Shown: positions 24,806 through 34,083, counted from the stretch's first letter. The stretch is 64,000 nucleotides of DNA from Microbacterium sp. HD4P20 (GCF_019449275.2 NZ_JAHZQZ020000022.1:310001-374000), one strand, 5' to 3'. Notes: generated by a model from the letters alone, not told the origin. Program-made: numbers and translations.

Positions 24806-26364
24806 GGCTGCGGTTCCGCGTTCTCGGCAATCAGCTGATGCGCAGTCCCTGGCAGCTGGTCGGGTTCGTGTTCGGTGCGCTGTACGGGCTGGGCCTGCTG
24901 GTCGCGATCGTGGTGGGGCTGGTCTTCCTCGGCTTTGGCGATCTCGCCCTCGCCGCCAATGTGATCGTCGGTGCGGGGTCGTTGGTGACACTCGCCTGGG
25001 CGGTCGTCCCGCTCATCGCGTTCGGCGTCGACACGACGCTCGACCCCGACCGCCTCGTCGTGTTCCCGATGTCGCAGGCGCGCATGATGGTCGCACTGAC
25101 CCTCGCGGGTGTCTGCGGCATCCCCGGAATCGTCACGTCGGCGGCGACCCTCGCGACCATTGCGACGTGGGTGCACTGGCCCGCGGCGATCGTGGCGTGG
25201 GTCGTGAGCGCACCGCTGGCCGTTCTGACGGCGGTCGTCGCCTCACGCACCGTGGCGACGCTCGCCTCGGGCTTCGGCAGCGGCCGGCGCTTCCGCGAGG
25301 TCTCGGGCATCCTCATCTTCATCCCGCTCATCCTCGCCGGGCCCATCATCGCCGCCGTCGCGACGGGGCTCTCGGCGGGCGGCGGAGCGCTCCTGGACAT
25401 CTTGCCGGTGCTCGGCTGGACGCCGCTCGGAGCAGCGTGGGCCGTGCCTGCGGATGCCGCAGCCGGTGACCTGATCGCCGCGGCGGCCAAGCTGCTGATC
25501 GCGCTTGCGACACTCGCGGTGCTGTGGCTGCTGTGGCGCAAGGCGCTCGCCCGCTCGCTCGTGCGGCCGCGGCACTCGTCGGCTGCGGCGGTGAAGCCGG
25601 GCGCGCTCGGCTGGTTCGGCCGGGTGCGCACCGGGGCGGCGGGAGCGATCTTCGCGCGGGCGCTGACGTACTGGACGCGCGACCCGCGGTACTTGCGGCA
25701 GCTCGTGGGCGCGCCGCTGGTGCCGCTGGTGCTGTGGTTCTACGCGCGCGACGGCGACCCGTTCGTGGCGCTCGCGTTCTCGGCTCCGATCATCGCCTTC
25801 GTGATCGGGATCGTGGTGTACGCCGACATCTCGTACGACGGGACGGCGTTCGGCACCGAACTGATCACCGGCGCCTCGGGCCGCGCCGATCGGATCGGCC
25901 GCACGTTCGCCGCAGCGGCGGTGGCATTGCCGCTCGTGCTGCTCGCCGCGATCCTGCCGTTCGCGTTCTCGGGGCAGTGGCAGCAGTTCCCCGGCATCCT
26001 GGGCATGTCGATCGCGATCCTCTTCGTCTGCTACGGCGTGTGCGCGGTCACCTCGGCGCAGCTCGTCGTGCCGGTGGCGGCATCCGGCGACAACCCGTTC
26101 AAGCGCGTGCCGGGCTCGACGTTCCTGCAGGGGCTCGCCTTCTTCGGCATCTGGCTGGCGGCGCTCCTGCTGTCGGCGCCCGCGGTGATCGTGGGCGCGA
26201 TCGGGTTCTTCACGCACAACGCCGTGCTGAGCTGGATCGCCTTCGCGGGCGGCATCGTGCTCGGGACGGTGGTGCTCGCCGTGGGCGTCCTCGTCGGCGG
26301 GAACATGCTCAACCGCACCGGCCCCGTCCTCCTCGCGCGTCTGAAGGCGATGAAGAACGCCTGA
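24787..26364 (+). CDS. ABC exporter membrane protein
   Basis: This 525-residue membrane protein starts at ATG 24787 after GGAGGGG, inside the end of the ATPase gene. About 12 hydrophobic segments are visible, with a polar break near residues 250-285. DTTLDPDRLVVFPMSQARMM is typical of large actinobacterial exporter permeases partnered with NatA-type ATPases. Function is export of an unknown substrate. No regulator gene is adjacent. Confidence 0.88.
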   Translation: MVATLLRLRFRVLGNQLMRSPWQLVGFVFGALYGLGLLVAIVVGLVFLGFGDLALAANVIVGAGSLVTLAWAVVPLIAFGVDTTLDPDRLVVFPMSQARMMVALTLAGVCGIPGIVTSAATLATIATWVHWPAAIVAWVVSAPLAVLTAVVASRTVATLASGFGSGRRFREVSGILIFIPLILAGPIIAAVATGLSAGGGALLDILPVLGWTPLGAAWAVPADAAAGDLIAAAAKLLIALATLAVLWLLWRKALARSLVRPRHSSAAAVKPGALGWFGRVRTGAAGAIFARALTYWTRDPRYLRQLVGAPLVPLVLWFYARDGDPFVALAFSAPIIAFVIGIVVYADISYDGTAFGTELITGASGRADRIGRTFAAAAVALPLVLLAAILPFAFSGQWQQFPGILGMSIAILFVCYGVCAVTSAQLVVPVAASGDNPFKRVPGSTFLQGLAFFGIWLAALLLSAPAVIVGAIGFFTHNAVLSWIAFAGGIVLGTVVLAVGVLVGGNMLNRTGPVLLARLKAMKNA

Positions 26365-26453
26365 GGATCACGACGAGCACCTGACCGACTTCGTCACCGA
26401 ACCGTCATCGTTTCCGCTCCCGCCGCGTGAGGGCACGGGCGCAGGATGGGGAC

Positions 26454-26990
26454 ATGAAGCGCGCCACGGTGGTCGGGATCGTCGTCGGCGGGGTGGTGGC
26501 CCTGGGAGTGGCCGCGGCGGTCGCCCTGTCGCTCGGCGGCGGTGAGGCGCCGGTCGTCCCCGCCGAGACGCCGCAGGCGGCGCCGTCCGAATCCCGATCG
26601 GCGCCGAGCGATGCGGCGACGCCGGAGCCCAGCATGCCCGCCGACGACCAGGCCGCGAACGACGGCGAGATGACGCCGGGCGCGTACGTCGAGTACGGCG
26701 ACGCCGAGCTCGCCGCGGCGGAGGGTACGCGCGTGCTGTTCTTCCACGCGCCGTGGTGCCCGCAGTGCCGCGCGCTCGAAGCCGACATCCTCGCTTCCGG
26801 GGTGCCTGATGGCGTCACCGTGCTCAAGGTGGACTACGACTCCCGGCAGGACCTGCGTCAGCGGTACGGGGTGACGATCCAGACCACCCTCGTCGCGCTC
26901 GACGATGCTGCAGACCCCACGGCAGTCTTCGTCGCGTACGACGAGCCCACCCTCGAGTCGGGCCTGGACGGTCTCGGACTCACCCGCTGA
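26454..26990 (+). CDS. Membrane-anchored thioredoxin-like protein
   Basis: This 178-residue protein starts at ATG 26454 after AGGATGGGG. An N-terminal helix (about residues 7-27) anchors it, an Ala/Pro/Ser-rich linker follows, and the thioredoxin fold carries FFHAPWCPQCRALEAD with the CPQC redox pair. It should act outside the membrane on disulfides. Its stop overlaps the ATG of the CcdA-like gene by one base, so electrons probably come from that protein. No cytochrome c genes are nearby, hence a general or unknown client is likely. Confidence 0.9.
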   Translation: MKRATVVGIVVGGVVALGVAAAVALSLGGGEAPVVPAETPQAAPSESRSAPSDAATPEPSMPADDQAANDGEMTPGAYVEYGDAELAAAEGTRVLFFHAPWCPQCRALEADILASGVPDGVTVLKVDYDSRQDLRQRYGVTIQTTLVALDDAADPTAVFVAYDEPTLESGLDGLGLTR

Positions 26991-27739
26991 TGCTCGCCCT
27001 GACGCTCGTCTCGTTCGCCGCCGGAGTGCTCACGGTGCTGGCGCCGTGCGTGCTTCCCCTTCTTCCGGTGATCGTCGGGGGAACCGCCGTGCGTGCCGGG
27101 GCGACGGCGCGGCTGGCCGAGCGTCAATGGTTCCGGCCGCTCGTGATCGCGGCATCCCTCGCCATCTCGGTGGTGGTGTTCACGCTCCTTCTCAAGGCGA
27201 CCACGGCGCTGCTGGGCGTGCCGGCCTGGGTGTGGCAGGTCGCGTCGGGCACGATCGTCGCCGTGCTCGGTGTCGCCATGCTGTTTCCGGGGCTGTGGGA
27301 GCGGGTCACCGTCGCCGCCGGATGGCAGGCCGGCGGCGGACGCCTGCTCGATCGCGGCTATCGCCGTGGCGGACTCGCCGGCGACATCGCGGTGGGCGCG
27401 GCGCTCGGCCCCGCCTTCAGCAGCTGCAGCCCGACGTACGCCTTGATCGTCGCGACGGTGCTGCCGGCGAGCTTCGCCGCCGGGGTGCTCTATGTCTCGG
27501 CCTATGCGATCGGCCTCGCGCTGGCGCTGCTCGGGATCGCGCTGGCGGGCACGGCGCTGGTGCGTCGCCTGGGCTGGCTCTCCGACCCGCACGGCGTGTT
27601 CCGCCGGGTGGTCGGCGGTCTGCTCATCCTCGTCGGACTCGGCGTGGCCCTCGGCTGGGATCGGCTGCTGCAGGCATGGGTGCTCGAACAGGGCTGGTAC
27701 GGCCCGATCGAGAACCTCGAGCACATGCTCCTCGGTTGA
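26990..27739 (+). CDS. CcdA family transmembrane electron carrier
   Basis: This 249-residue membrane protein starts at ATG 26990, overlapping the thioredoxin stop. It has six hydrophobic helices; VLAPCVLPLLPVIVGG near the N-terminus and FSSCSPTYALI in the middle hold the two conserved Cys of CcdA/DsbD-beta proteins. It carries reducing power from cytoplasmic thioredoxin to the extracytoplasmic thioredoxin-like partner encoded upstream. Confidence 0.92.
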   Translation: MLALTLVSFAAGVLTVLAPCVLPLLPVIVGGTAVRAGATARLAERQWFRPLVIAASLAISVVVFTLLLKATTALLGVPAWVWQVASGTIVAVLGVAMLFPGLWERVTVAAGWQAGGGRLLDRGYRRGGLAGDIAVGAALGPAFSSCSPTYALIVATVLPASFAAGVLYVSAYAIGLALALLGIALAGTALVRRLGWLSDPHGVFRRVVGGLLILVGLGVALGWDRLLQAWVLEQGWYGPIENLEHMLLG

Positions 27740-27848
27740 CGAGCGCGACCACGGGTGCCGCGGGCAGGCGTCAGCGGGAAGTCCAGACGTCGAGCCTTTG
27801 GCAGGTTCCGCGGTAGCTCGACCAGATTCCTCCGCTGCGTGCCAGAGA

Positions 27849-28325
27849 TCAGGTGCCGCGAATCAGGTCGACGACCTCTAAGGGGTCTTCTTCCGGCGAG
27901 AGTGCAATGGTCACTCGGTCGCCGTCGAGAGGTTCCATCACCACAACCGCGGCACGAACCTCCTCGCCGATCTTGAACAAGAGGCGCGATTCGCCGCCGG
28001 TCTGAGCTGCTCGACTAGTGAGTTCATTGACGACCGCTGCCCCTTCAGAAGTGAAGGTGACGTCGACAGCATTCTGTTCTTGCGAATCGCTGACCACCGC
28101 ATCCTCGACAGCCGCTCGCTTGAACTCAGACGGAACGATGACGTGATCGCCGCCGACGGCGGTGCACTGCGGATCCGACCCCTCAATGCACGTCTCGGAC
28201 ACGGCCAGCTCGATCACTCCTTCGGCCGACGGCGGCGTCGCCTCGCGGTTGGTCGCTGCAGAGCATCCACAGAGAGCAAGCGATGAGACGACGACAAGAG
28301 CGAGACGGTGGGCGCGTAAGCTCAT
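27849..28325 (-). CDS. Lipoprotein with SecD P1-head-like domain
   Basis: This 158-residue protein starts at ATG 28325. Signal peptide and lipobox LALCGC put the acylated Cys at about residue 21. The C-terminal half has TFTSEGAAVVNELTSRAA, a loop, FKIGEEVRAAVVVMEPLDGD and VTIAL. This order resembles the P1 head domain of SecD, where an FxxxG-helix is followed by a strand with V(I)SAPVV. The role is unknown; domains of this type occur in small exported actinobacterial proteins. The SecD likeness is by eye. Confidence 0.7.
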   Translation of the reverse strand: MSLRAHRLALVVVSSLALCGCSAATNREATPPSAEGVIELAVSETCIEGSDPQCTAVGGDHVIVPSEFKRAAVEDAVVSDSQEQNAVDVTFTSEGAAVVNELTSRAAQTGGESRLLFKIGEEVRAAVVVMEPLDGDRVTIALSPEEDPLEVVDLIRGT

Positions 28326-28332
28326 TGGCTCC

Positions 28333-28387
28333 CTTAGCTTCGACGCTCGGGGCCGGATGCCAACCGAGCGGCCACTTCTAAGCTAAG
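28333..28387. promoter_or_regulatory. Nested inverted repeat upstream of the lipoprotein gene
   Basis: Outer arms CTTAGCTT (28333-28340) and AAGCTAAG (28380-28387) enclose inner arms CGCTCGG and CCGAGCG with a 13-base loop. The whole lies just upstream of the lipoprotein start. It may be an operator or a cruciform-forming element. Confidence 0.5.
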
Positions 28388-28476
28388 AACCCTCGTGGGC
28401 AGACGCCAGCGGCGTTGCAGCTGACCGGGGTCCGCCCGGTGGCGGCTCGACGTCCGCCTCTAGCTAGTGTCGACGT

Positions 28477-28756
28477 ATGGCTGGCAGAAGTAGGCGAGCG
28501 GCACTCCTATGGCGGGCGCGGCACTGATCGCTGTTGCAGGTGCGACCCGATCGCGATCGGACTGCTCACTCCGATGGGGGTCGCCTCCTTCGGCTGGTTC
28601 GCCTACCAGCCGCTGGCGAATGCGACCTTCACCCCTGGCGGCTCAGCGGTGGTCCTCTCGCGTGTCACCATCGTGGGCTGGGTCATCTTCACGCTTGGGA
28701 TGCTCGCCCTGGCGCTTCTCGCCGGACGCATCGCGGGTCGCAGATCGCGCGAGTAG
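28477..28756 (+). pseudogene. Small two-helix membrane protein gene, apparently frameshifted
   Basis: From ATG 28477 the frame reads MAGRSRRAALLWRA and then stops. A second frame from 28509 continues with AALIAVAGA. A third, from about 28547 to the stop at 28756, continues with PIAIGLLTPMGVASFGWFAY and a second hydrophobic helix ending AGRIAGRRSRE. Joined, the three pieces make one plausible short membrane protein with two helices, so one or two frameshifts seem to have occurred. An intact frame from 28415 gives the wrong, Arg/Cys-rich N-terminus. A shorter functional product from 28509 would still need one shift. Confidence 0.5.
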
Positions 28757-28863
28757 CTCACGACCGACGTCGTGCGTGCAGAGCGAGATGCGCGGGCGTT
28801 GAGCGATCGCCTCGACATGCGGCTCTGCAGCATGCCGAAGGGTGGCTTCCTCGCGCCCCCGCG

Positions 28864-29829
28864 TCAGGCGGAGGTCAGCAGGTCCAGCAGCTCGCGGTAC
28901 CGCGCGGCGGTGCGCTCGACGACGCCCTGCGGCAGCGTCGGCGGCTCGCCCTTCTTGTCCCAGTTCGCGGCGAGCCAATCGCGCACGATCTGCTTGTCGA
29001 AGCTCGCCATGCGCTCCTCGGGCGTCGTGCCCGACGACCATGCCGCGGCATCCCAATACCGCGACGAATCGCTCGTGAGCACCTCGTCGGCCAGGGTCAT
29101 GACGCCGTTCTCGTCGAGGCCGAACTCGAACTTGGTGTCGGCCAGGATCACGCCGCGGGCTTCGGCGGTGCGCGCCGCTCGCGCGTAGATCTCGAGCGAG
29201 AGGGCCCGCAGCTCTTCCGCGCGCTCGGCGCCCACCAGCTCGACGGTGCGCTCGAACGAGATGTTCTCGTCGTGCTCGCCCATCGGCGCCTTGAACGCGG
29301 GCGTGTAGATGGGCTCGGGAAGGCGGTCGCCGTTCGACAGGCCGGCGGGCAGCGGGATGCCGCAGACCGTGCCGTTCTCGCGGTACTCCGCCCACCCCGA
29401 CCCGGTGAGATACCCGCGCACGACACACTCGATGGGCTGCATGTCGAGGCTCTTCACCACCATGGCGCGCCCAGTGACGGCATCCGGAATCAGGTTCTGC
29501 ACGTCGTCGGCGGTGTTGGCCTCGCCATCAACTCCGAGGTTCAGCACGTGCGACGCGGCGAGATGGTTCGGGATGCCGCGCCCGCCGTCCGCGCCGGCGA
29601 GCCGATCGAACCACCACAGGCTGAGCGTGGTCAGCAGCACGCCTTTGCCCGGGATTCCGGGCTCCAGCACGTGGTCGAATGCGCTCACGCGGTCGCTCGC
29701 CACCACGAGCATGCGCTCAGGACGCGCGTCATCGGCCGTGTCGGCGGGGACGTACAGATCCCGCACCTTGCCCGAGTAGACATGGCGCCAGCCGGGCAGG
29801 TCGAGGGCAGTGGGGTTCGCGTCCGTCAC
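28864..29829 (-). CDS. purC: Phosphoribosylaminoimidazole-succinocarboxamide synthase
   Basis: This 321-residue enzyme starts at GTG 29829. SAICAR synthase motifs are HVYSGKVRDLYVP near the N-terminus, VVASDRVSAFDHVLEPGIPG, ECVVRGYLTGSGWAEY and LADTKFEFGLDENG. It joins aspartate to CAIR using ATP in step eight of purine synthesis. The length matches the longer actinobacterial/eukaryotic-type enzyme. It is monocistronic, about 4.9 kb from purM-purF. Confidence 0.96.
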   Translation of the reverse strand: MTDANPTALDLPGWRHVYSGKVRDLYVPADTADDARPERMLVVASDRVSAFDHVLEPGIPGKGVLLTTLSLWWFDRLAGADGGRGIPNHLAASHVLNLGVDGEANTADDVQNLIPDAVTGRAMVVKSLDMQPIECVVRGYLTGSGWAEYRENGTVCGIPLPAGLSNGDRLPEPIYTPAFKAPMGEHDENISFERTVELVGAERAEELRALSLEIYARAARTAEARGVILADTKFEFGLDENGVMTLADEVLTSDSSRYWDAAAWSSGTTPEERMASFDKQIVRDWLAANWDKKGEPPTLPQGVVERTAARYRELLDLLTSA

Positions 29830-29939
29830 CCGCCCATTATCCCGGAGGCGCGTGGGTGCAACCGTGCCCCCCTTTTGCGCGATCGCGACCGTCTGTCAAC
29901 CCAGTGGAGCACGCAGTGCTGCTACGCCAGCATGGAGCC

Positions 29940-30098
29940 ATGACCGCACTCGCAGTGACCCTGCTCATCATCGGAATCGTGCTTCTTCTGTTCGGCGTGC
30001 TCGTCGAAGCGGTGCAGTTCCTGCTGTGGATCGGCCTGGTGATCATCGTCATCGCCGTGATCGCCTGGCTGATGCGCTTCATCCGCCGCCAGACCTGA
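29940..30098 (+). CDS. Small hydrophobic membrane protein (two helices)
   Basis: This 52-residue protein starts at ATG 29940. Almost the whole chain is hydrophobic: ALAVTLLIIGIVLLLFGVLV and FLLWIGLVIIVIAVIAWLM, ending MRFIRRQT. It resembles the 54-residue protein at 45587-45751 in size, two-helix layout and the LLWI/LLWV turn. Such proteins are common stress-associated small membrane proteins; the function is unknown. It converges with the response regulator gene. Confidence 0.65.
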   Translation: MTALAVTLLIIGIVLLLFGVLVEAVQFLLWIGLVIIVIAVIAWLMRFIRRQT

Positions 30099-30117
30099 CG
30101 ACGCCGACTCGATCCGC

Positions 30118-30159
30118 CGGCGCTGACGCCGTGATCGGACGATCGCGGCGTCAGCGCCG
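30118..30159. terminator. Bidirectional hairpin terminator
   Basis: CGGCGCTGACGCCG and its perfect complement form a 14-base-pair stem around a 14-base loop. It lies between the small membrane protein and the response regulator and overlaps the regulator's stop codon. Confidence 0.75.
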
Positions 30160-30804
30160 AGCGCGACCTCGCTCGTGGGCCCAGATCGCGAGCTCGACGC
30201 GGTTTCGCGCCCCGATCTTGGACATGATGCTCGCCACGTGGGTTTTCACCGTGCCGAGCGAGATATGCAGTTCGTGGCCGATCTCGGTGTTGCCGAGACC
30301 CCGGGCCGCGGCGGCCAGCACCTGCTCCTCGCGGCCGGTGAGCGGGCTGGATGGCTGCGCGGGGCCTTCGCCGGCCGACCCGGCGAACGTCTCGATCAGC
30401 CGCACCGTCACGTTCGGGTCGATCAGCGCGTCGCCGCGCGCGGCGGACCGTACCGCCTCGCCGAGCAGCACGGGACCGGCGTCCTTGAGGAGGAAGCCGC
30501 GCGCGCCGGCCCGCAGGGCGCCGTACACGTACTCGTCCAGGTCGAACGTCGTGATCACGACGACCGGCAGCGGGTCGGCCACTCCTGGGCCGGCGAGCTC
30601 CCGCGTCACCTGCAGGCCGTCCATCTCGGGCATCCGGATGTCGACGAGGCAGACATCCGGGCGCATGCTTCGCGCGAGGCGTACGGCTGCGGCTCCGTCG
30701 GCGGCCTCAGCAACCACCTCGATGTCGGGCTGCAGGTCGAGGATCATCCGCAGGCCCGTTCGCACCAGATCCTGATCGTCCGCGATCAGCACGCGCACTG
30801 TCAC
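30151..30804 (-). CDS. NarL/FixJ family response regulator
   Basis: This 217-residue protein starts at GTG 30804 (VTVRVLIADDQDLVR), overlapping the kinase stop by four bases. The receiver domain has the acidic pair in ADDQD, the phospho-acceptor Asp in CLVDIRMPEMDG and the switch Thr in VVVITTFD. The LuxR-type helix-turn-helix is LTGREEQVLAAAARGLGNTE through LGTVKTHVASIMSKIGAR. It is the partner of the histidine kinase encoded just upstream. The signal and targets are unknown. Confidence 0.95.
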   Translation of the reverse strand: MTVRVLIADDQDLVRTGLRMILDLQPDIEVVAEAADGAAAVRLARSMRPDVCLVDIRMPEMDGLQVTRELAGPGVADPLPVVVITTFDLDEYVYGALRAGARGFLLKDAGPVLLGEAVRSAARGDALIDPNVTVRLIETFAGSAGEGPAQPSSPLTGREEQVLAAAARGLGNTEIGHELHISLGTVKTHVASIMSKIGARNRVELAIWAHERGRARR

Positions 30805-31931
30805 GTCGCCCGCTCCCTGCGCGGCAGCCACGCCGCGACCAGCCAGCCGCCCCCTGGCGCCGGGCCCGCTTCCAGGGTGCCGCCGAGGAGCGCCGCACGT
30901 TCGCGCATGCCGACGATGCCGAAGCCGGGCGGGGCGGATGCAGCGCCCAGCCCGTCGTCGTGTGCGTCCAGCCGTACACCGTCCGCCTCGATACGCACCA
31001 CCACGTCCACGCGGGTCGCATTCCGCGCATGACGCCGCGCGTTGGTGACCGCCTCCTGGGCGAGCCGGAACACCACTGCAGCGACCGGTGCCGGCACGGT
31101 CGCGGTGTCACCCGCGACGCGCACGGCGACGGCCGGACCGGAGCCGCCGGAGCGTTCGAGCCGGCGCAGCTCGGTGAACCCGGGCGTCGGAGCGAGTTCG
31201 GTCTCGCCGCCCGGCCGGCGCAGAACGCCCACCATCGCCCGCATCTCGAGCAGCGTGCGGGTCGCCTCGCTCTCGATCGCGCGCAGCGCCTCGGCTGCGG
31301 CATCCGGATCCACCGACGCCACCGCCGTGCCTGCCTGAGCCTGGACGGCGATGGCCGACACGTGGTGCGCGACGGTGTCGTGCAGATCGCGCGCGAGGTG
31401 TTCCCGCTCGCGCAGGCGCACATGGTCGAGTTCCCGAGCCCGGGATCCGGCCCGCCACCGGAACGCCAGAGCCAGCGCCGCCGTCGCGACCGCAACGGCG
31501 ATCCCGCCGATGACGTCTCCGAGCGGAGGGGCGCCGGTCAGCGACACGAGGATGCCGCCGGCCACGAGCGCTCCACCGAGCACCATCGCGCGGCCCGAGC
31601 CCCAGCGGAAGACCGCATAGGGCAGGACGAGCAGGTACGCCGTGGCGAACAGCTGCGAGTCGCTGCCCGTGGCCACTCCCGCCGCGGCGCCGATGGCGAA
31701 CGCGATCGCGATCATGGTGAGGGGGCGCACGCGCCGCCACAGCAGCGTCGGCAGGAGGGCGATCAGCACCGCCGCCCACACCCAGCGCCATGCCACGTCG
31801 GGGCGGACGGATGCCTCGACCAGGATCAGCGGTGCCAGCGCGCCGACGAGCGCCCAGTCGCGCCAGACCCGTCGCGGCGGGGCCGGTGAGGCCGGAGGCG
31901 CGTCCCAGAGCGCGCGGACCGGGCTCGTCAT
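30801..31931 (-). CDS. Two-component sensor histidine kinase (HisKA_3 type)
   Basis: This 376-residue protein starts at ATG 31931. Five or six N-terminal helices form the membrane sensor. The dimerisation and phosphoacceptor helix is HLARDLHDTVAHHVSAIAVQ with the phosphorylated His in LHDTVAHH. The ATPase domain has the N-box EAVTNARRHARNA and a glycine loop FGIVGMRERAALLGG. Coupled by four-base overlaps to the DUF2306 gene before it and the regulator gene after it, it belongs to a three-gene operon. DUF2306 could be part of the sensing unit. Confidence 0.94.
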   Translation of the reverse strand: MTSPVRALWDAPPASPAPPRRVWRDWALVGALAPLILVEASVRPDVAWRWVWAAVLIALLPTLLWRRVRPLTMIAIAFAIGAAAGVATGSDSQLFATAYLLVLPYAVFRWGSGRAMVLGGALVAGGILVSLTGAPPLGDVIGGIAVAVATAALALAFRWRAGSRARELDHVRLREREHLARDLHDTVAHHVSAIAVQAQAGTAVASVDPDAAAEALRAIESEATRTLLEMRAMVGVLRRPGGETELAPTPGFTELRRLERSGGSGPAVAVRVAGDTATVPAPVAAVVFRLAQEAVTNARRHARNATRVDVVVRIEADGVRLDAHDDGLGAASAPPGFGIVGMRERAALLGGTLEAGPAPGGGWLVAAWLPRRERAT

Positions 31932-32677
31932 GCCCTCATGATAGGCGCGTGGCCGCGGGCCGGACGCCCGACGGCGCGACGCGAGCGGGGGCGCGCCCGC
32001 CGGCGGATGACGATCTCGGCGACCGTCAGATTGATGGCCCAGCCGAGCCCCATCAGCACCGAGTGCATCGCCTGGCCCGGCGCCCCGAAGGCCAGTGTCC
32101 AGGGCAGGAACGTGAACACCTGCGTCCCGGCCGCCAGGCCGATCGCGTAGGCACGCGTCATCCACGCACTGTGGGAGGACACATCGCCGCGCCGGATCGC
32201 GACGACGGCCACGACGATCGCCGCCGCCATCGCTGTGCTGAACACCAGTCGCATGACGATGAGTGCCGGACCGTTCATCGCCTCGGGTATCGCGTAGAAG
32301 ATCGTCATCCACAGTCCCGACAGTGCAGAAATGAGACCGGCGGGTACGAGGATGCGCCCGGCGATGCGGTGCCAGCGCCGCCGCCGCAGGGACGGCGCGA
32401 ACTGCAGCGCCCCCAGCACCAGGTACACGCTGGAGCCGACGATATGGAGGATCACCGGCACGGGGGAATCGAAGAAGCGGACGTTCTCCGGCGTGACGTC
32501 CGCGCCGACAGTCAGGCTGGTGACCCGCATCGCTCCCGCCAGGATCGGGACCAGGCTGAGAGCGATGAGGCCGGCGGGTGCGAGCCACTCCGCCCTGCGG
32601 CCGCGTCGGGGTCGTGCCGGGCTGTGAGGCCGGGTCAGGGGCGCGTTCGCGTCCGCCTCCGGGGATGTCTGAGCCAT
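31928..32677 (-). CDS. DUF2306 family membrane protein
   Basis: This 249-residue protein starts at ATG 32677. Seven hydrophobic segments are visible. HIVGSSVYLVLGALQFAPSL and RRWHRIAGRILVPAG are the DUF2306 family signature, with conserved His that could hold a cofactor. Its stop overlaps the histidine kinase ATG (ATGA). Function is unknown; the coupling suggests a role with or under the two-component pair. Confidence 0.85.
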   Translation of the reverse strand: MAQTSPEADANAPLTRPHSPARPRRGRRAEWLAPAGLIALSLVPILAGAMRVTSLTVGADVTPENVRFFDSPVPVILHIVGSSVYLVLGALQFAPSLRRRRWHRIAGRILVPAGLISALSGLWMTIFYAIPEAMNGPALIVMRLVFSTAMAAAIVVAVVAIRRGDVSSHSAWMTRAYAIGLAAGTQVFTFLPWTLAFGAPGQAMHSVLMGLGWAINLTVAEIVIRRRARPRSRRAVGRPARGHAPIMRA

Positions 32678-32764
32678 GTCTCCATGCTCGTGACCGATCG
32701 ATTCCGGGGCTTCGGCCGGGCGGCCGGAATCGCATCATCCGATCGGATGAGTGTCGGCGGTGCC

Positions 32765-34039
32765 TCAGCGCTCCGCGACCACCCGCGCCGCGATGTCGGT
32801 GCGGTGCTGGCCGCCCTCCAGGCCGATCTCGCCCACTGCGCGGTATGCGCGATCACGTGCCTCGGCGAACGTCGTCCCGAGTGCGACCACACTGAGCACG
32901 CGGCCGCCCGTGGCGACGAGCCCGCCGTCGGTCTCGGCGGTGGCGGCATGCGCCAGGTGCACGCCGTCGACCGCATCCGCGGCGTGCAGTCCGGTCAGGG
33001 AACGGCCGGTCACCGGCGCCGCCGGGTAGCCCTCGCTCGCGAGCACCACCGTCACCGCGACGGCCTCGGCGAACGCCGGGCGCGGCCGATCCTCGAGATG
33101 ACCGGATGCCGCGGCCAGCAGCAGCTCCGACAGCGGGTCGACCAGCCGCGGCAGCACGACCTGTGTCTCGGGGTCGCCGAAGCGCGCGTTGAACTCGATC
33201 ACCTTGACCCCGGCATCGGTGAGGATGAGGCCGGCGTACAGCAGTCCGATGAAGGGCGTGCCCTCGGCATCCAGCTGCCGGATGACGGGCTCGGCGATCT
33301 CGCGGGTGACGAGCTCGACGAACTCGTCCTCGCCGCCGAACCGCTCCGAGAGCCACGGCAGCGGCGAGTACGCGCCCATGCCACCGGTGTTGGGTCCTTC
33401 ATCGCCGTCGAGCAGGCGCTTGTAGTCCTGGGCGGGACTGAGGGGCACGACGTGGTCGCCGTCGCTCAAGAAGAACAGCGACACTTCTGGACCGGCGAGG
33501 AACTCCTCGACGAGCACCGAGCCGAGCGGCAGATAGGCCTCGGCGTGGGCGAGCGCCGCGTCGCGGTCGTCGGTGACGATGACGCCCTTGCCCGCTGCCA
33601 GTCCGTCCGCCTTCACGACGTGCGGGGCACCGAGTTCGTCGAACGCCGCCTCGACCTCTGCTCGGCTCGCGGCACGCACGGCCCGTCCGGTCGGTACACC
33701 GGCGGCATCCATGATCCGCTTGGCGAACGCCTTCGAACCCTCGAGCTGCGCCGCGGCCTTGCCGGGACCGAACACGGGGATGCCGCGTTCCCGCACGGCG
33801 TCGGCCACGCCCGCGACCAACGGGGCCTCCGGCCCGATCACGACGAGGTCGATGTGGTTCTCGTTCGCGAAACTCGTGACCGCCGCCGGGTCTTCGGCGT
33901 CGAGTGCGACCAGCTGCGCATGCTGCGCGATGCCGGCGTTTCCGGGGGCGGCGAAGATCTCGTGCTCCGCCTCCTCCGCACGCAGCGCGAGGATGATGGC
34001 GTGCTCACGCGCGCCCGAGCCGAGGACCAGGATCTTCAC
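32765..34039 (-). CDS. purD: Phosphoribosylamine-glycine ligase
   Basis: This 424-residue ATP-grasp enzyme starts at GTG 34039 (VKILVLGSGAREHAI). GARS motifs are GPEAPLVAGVADAVRERGIP, FAKRIMDAAGVPT, VVKADGLAAGKGVIV, DGDEGPNTGGMGAYSP and EFNARFGDPETQVVLPR. It forms GAR from phosphoribosylamine and glycine in the second step of purine synthesis. It is transcribed alone, divergent from the sterol-carrier-like gene. Confidence 0.96.
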   Translation of the reverse strand: MKILVLGSGAREHAIILALRAEEAEHEIFAAPGNAGIAQHAQLVALDAEDPAAVTSFANENHIDLVVIGPEAPLVAGVADAVRERGIPVFGPGKAAAQLEGSKAFAKRIMDAAGVPTGRAVRAASRAEVEAAFDELGAPHVVKADGLAAGKGVIVTDDRDAALAHAEAYLPLGSVLVEEFLAGPEVSLFFLSDGDHVVPLSPAQDYKRLLDGDEGPNTGGMGAYSPLPWLSERFGGEDEFVELVTREIAEPVIRQLDAEGTPFIGLLYAGLILTDAGVKVIEFNARFGDPETQVVLPRLVDPLSELLLAAASGHLEDRPRPAFAEAVAVTVVLASEGYPAAPVTGRSLTGLHAADAVDGVHLAHAATAETDGGLVATGGRVLSVVALGTTFAEARDRAYRAVGEIGLEGGQHRTDIAARVVAER

Positions 34040-34083
34040 CCGGCCCAGCCTACCCAGCGTCACCCCGGGCGTACCGTGGGAGC

